Shown here: piece after piece, positions 13,913 through 13,943 of the stretch
How the letters are laid out: the number at the start of each line of letters is the position of its first letter
Numbering within the stretch: position 1 is the stretch's first letter
From: an uncultured Verrucomicrobiales bacterium
Lineage (GTDB): Bacteria > Verrucomicrobiota > Verrucomicrobiia > Verrucomicrobiales > Akkermansiaceae
Direction: 5' to 3'
Assembly (NCBI GenBank): GCA_937969125.1
Contig: CALBVA010000047.1
Coordinates: 1 to 13,943 of the forward strand
DNA: 13,943 bases
Program-made: the position numbers and the translations under genes
The notes under the pieces: model-generated
Told to the model about the DNA's origin: nothing
What the model saw: only the letters and a program-made list of their open reading frames with translations
The model's database searches: none

Positions 13913-13943
13913 GGTGTTCTGCAAATTACCAAGCTTCCCGAGT

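Noticed and set aside
13913..13924. Four-residue upstream extension of the secreted protein from TTG
   Set aside because: The ATG at 13912 begins a textbook signal peptide, so the TTG start is unnecessary.
1..13943. Search for CRISPR arrays, tRNA or rRNA genes, transposases, toxin-antitoxin pairs and defence genes
   Set aside because: No direct-repeat array, cloverleaf, rRNA-like sequence, transposase or defence motif was recognised. The window is almost filled with housekeeping and metabolic genes.

Overview
The window looks like ordinary chromosomal DNA of moderately high GC from a Gram-negative bacterium, most likely of the Verrucomicrobia (Verrucomicrobiales-like). The grounds are a secreted PQQ-type propeller protein whose mature N-terminus starts near WPQFLGP, a Gfo/Idh/MocA oxidoreductase and a secreted sugar-esterase-like hydrolase side by side, a long (593 aa) three-domain IspG, and a GT9 heptosyltransferase-like protein that implies an LPS-type envelope. 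This assignment is by protein style only; no rRNA, tRNA, CRISPR array, insertion sequence or phage gene was found.

Layout. At 1-385 (+) is the C-terminal end of a flavin-dependent halogenase/oxidoreductase-like protein, cut by the window edge. It faces a (-) pair: a PQQ-like beta-propeller protein (937-2223) and a cytochrome b562-family protein (446-871), which ends in a strong terminator (384-417). Divergent from these is a Gfo/Idh/MocA oxidoreductase (2336-3487, +), which converges on a secreted alpha/beta hydrolase (3498-4370, -). pheT (4483-6867, +) stands alone without pheS and converges on a membrane-anchored DUF1287 protein (6903-7622, -). A palindrome at 7664-7681 lies between that gene and a (+) pair: a CBM9/DOMON-like protein (7736-8365) and a GT9 glycosyltransferase (8375-9388). 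These run tail-to-tail, sharing a TTAA double stop, into a tight (-) operon ispG - clpS - DUF2017 (11915 to 9385). Last come gapA (12041-13042, -), with a recognisable promoter and a terminator with a perfect 14-bp stem, and a secreted lysine-rich protein of unknown function (13175-13912, -).

How the genes relate. ispG (isoprenoid precursors), pheT (translation), gapA (glycolysis) and clpS (N-degron proteolysis) are housekeeping genes. The secreted hydrolase, the PQQ-like protein and the Gfo/Idh/MocA enzyme fit the glycan-degrading lifestyle of this group. The GT9 enzyme and perhaps the CBM9-like protein belong to envelope glycan synthesis or sugar handling.

I see no clearly new multi-gene defence or mobile system. 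The best leads are an actinobacterial-looking clpS-DUF2017 pair translationally coupled behind ispG, a DUF1287 protein lacking the expected cysteine, a GT9 protein with substitutions at several family signature residues, an inverted repeat that covers the pheT start codon, and the 18-bp palindrome between the divergent genes at 7.6-7.7 kb. No gene-free stretch exceeds 300 bases; the longest are about 110-130 bases and are described under the promoter, palindrome and terminator entries.
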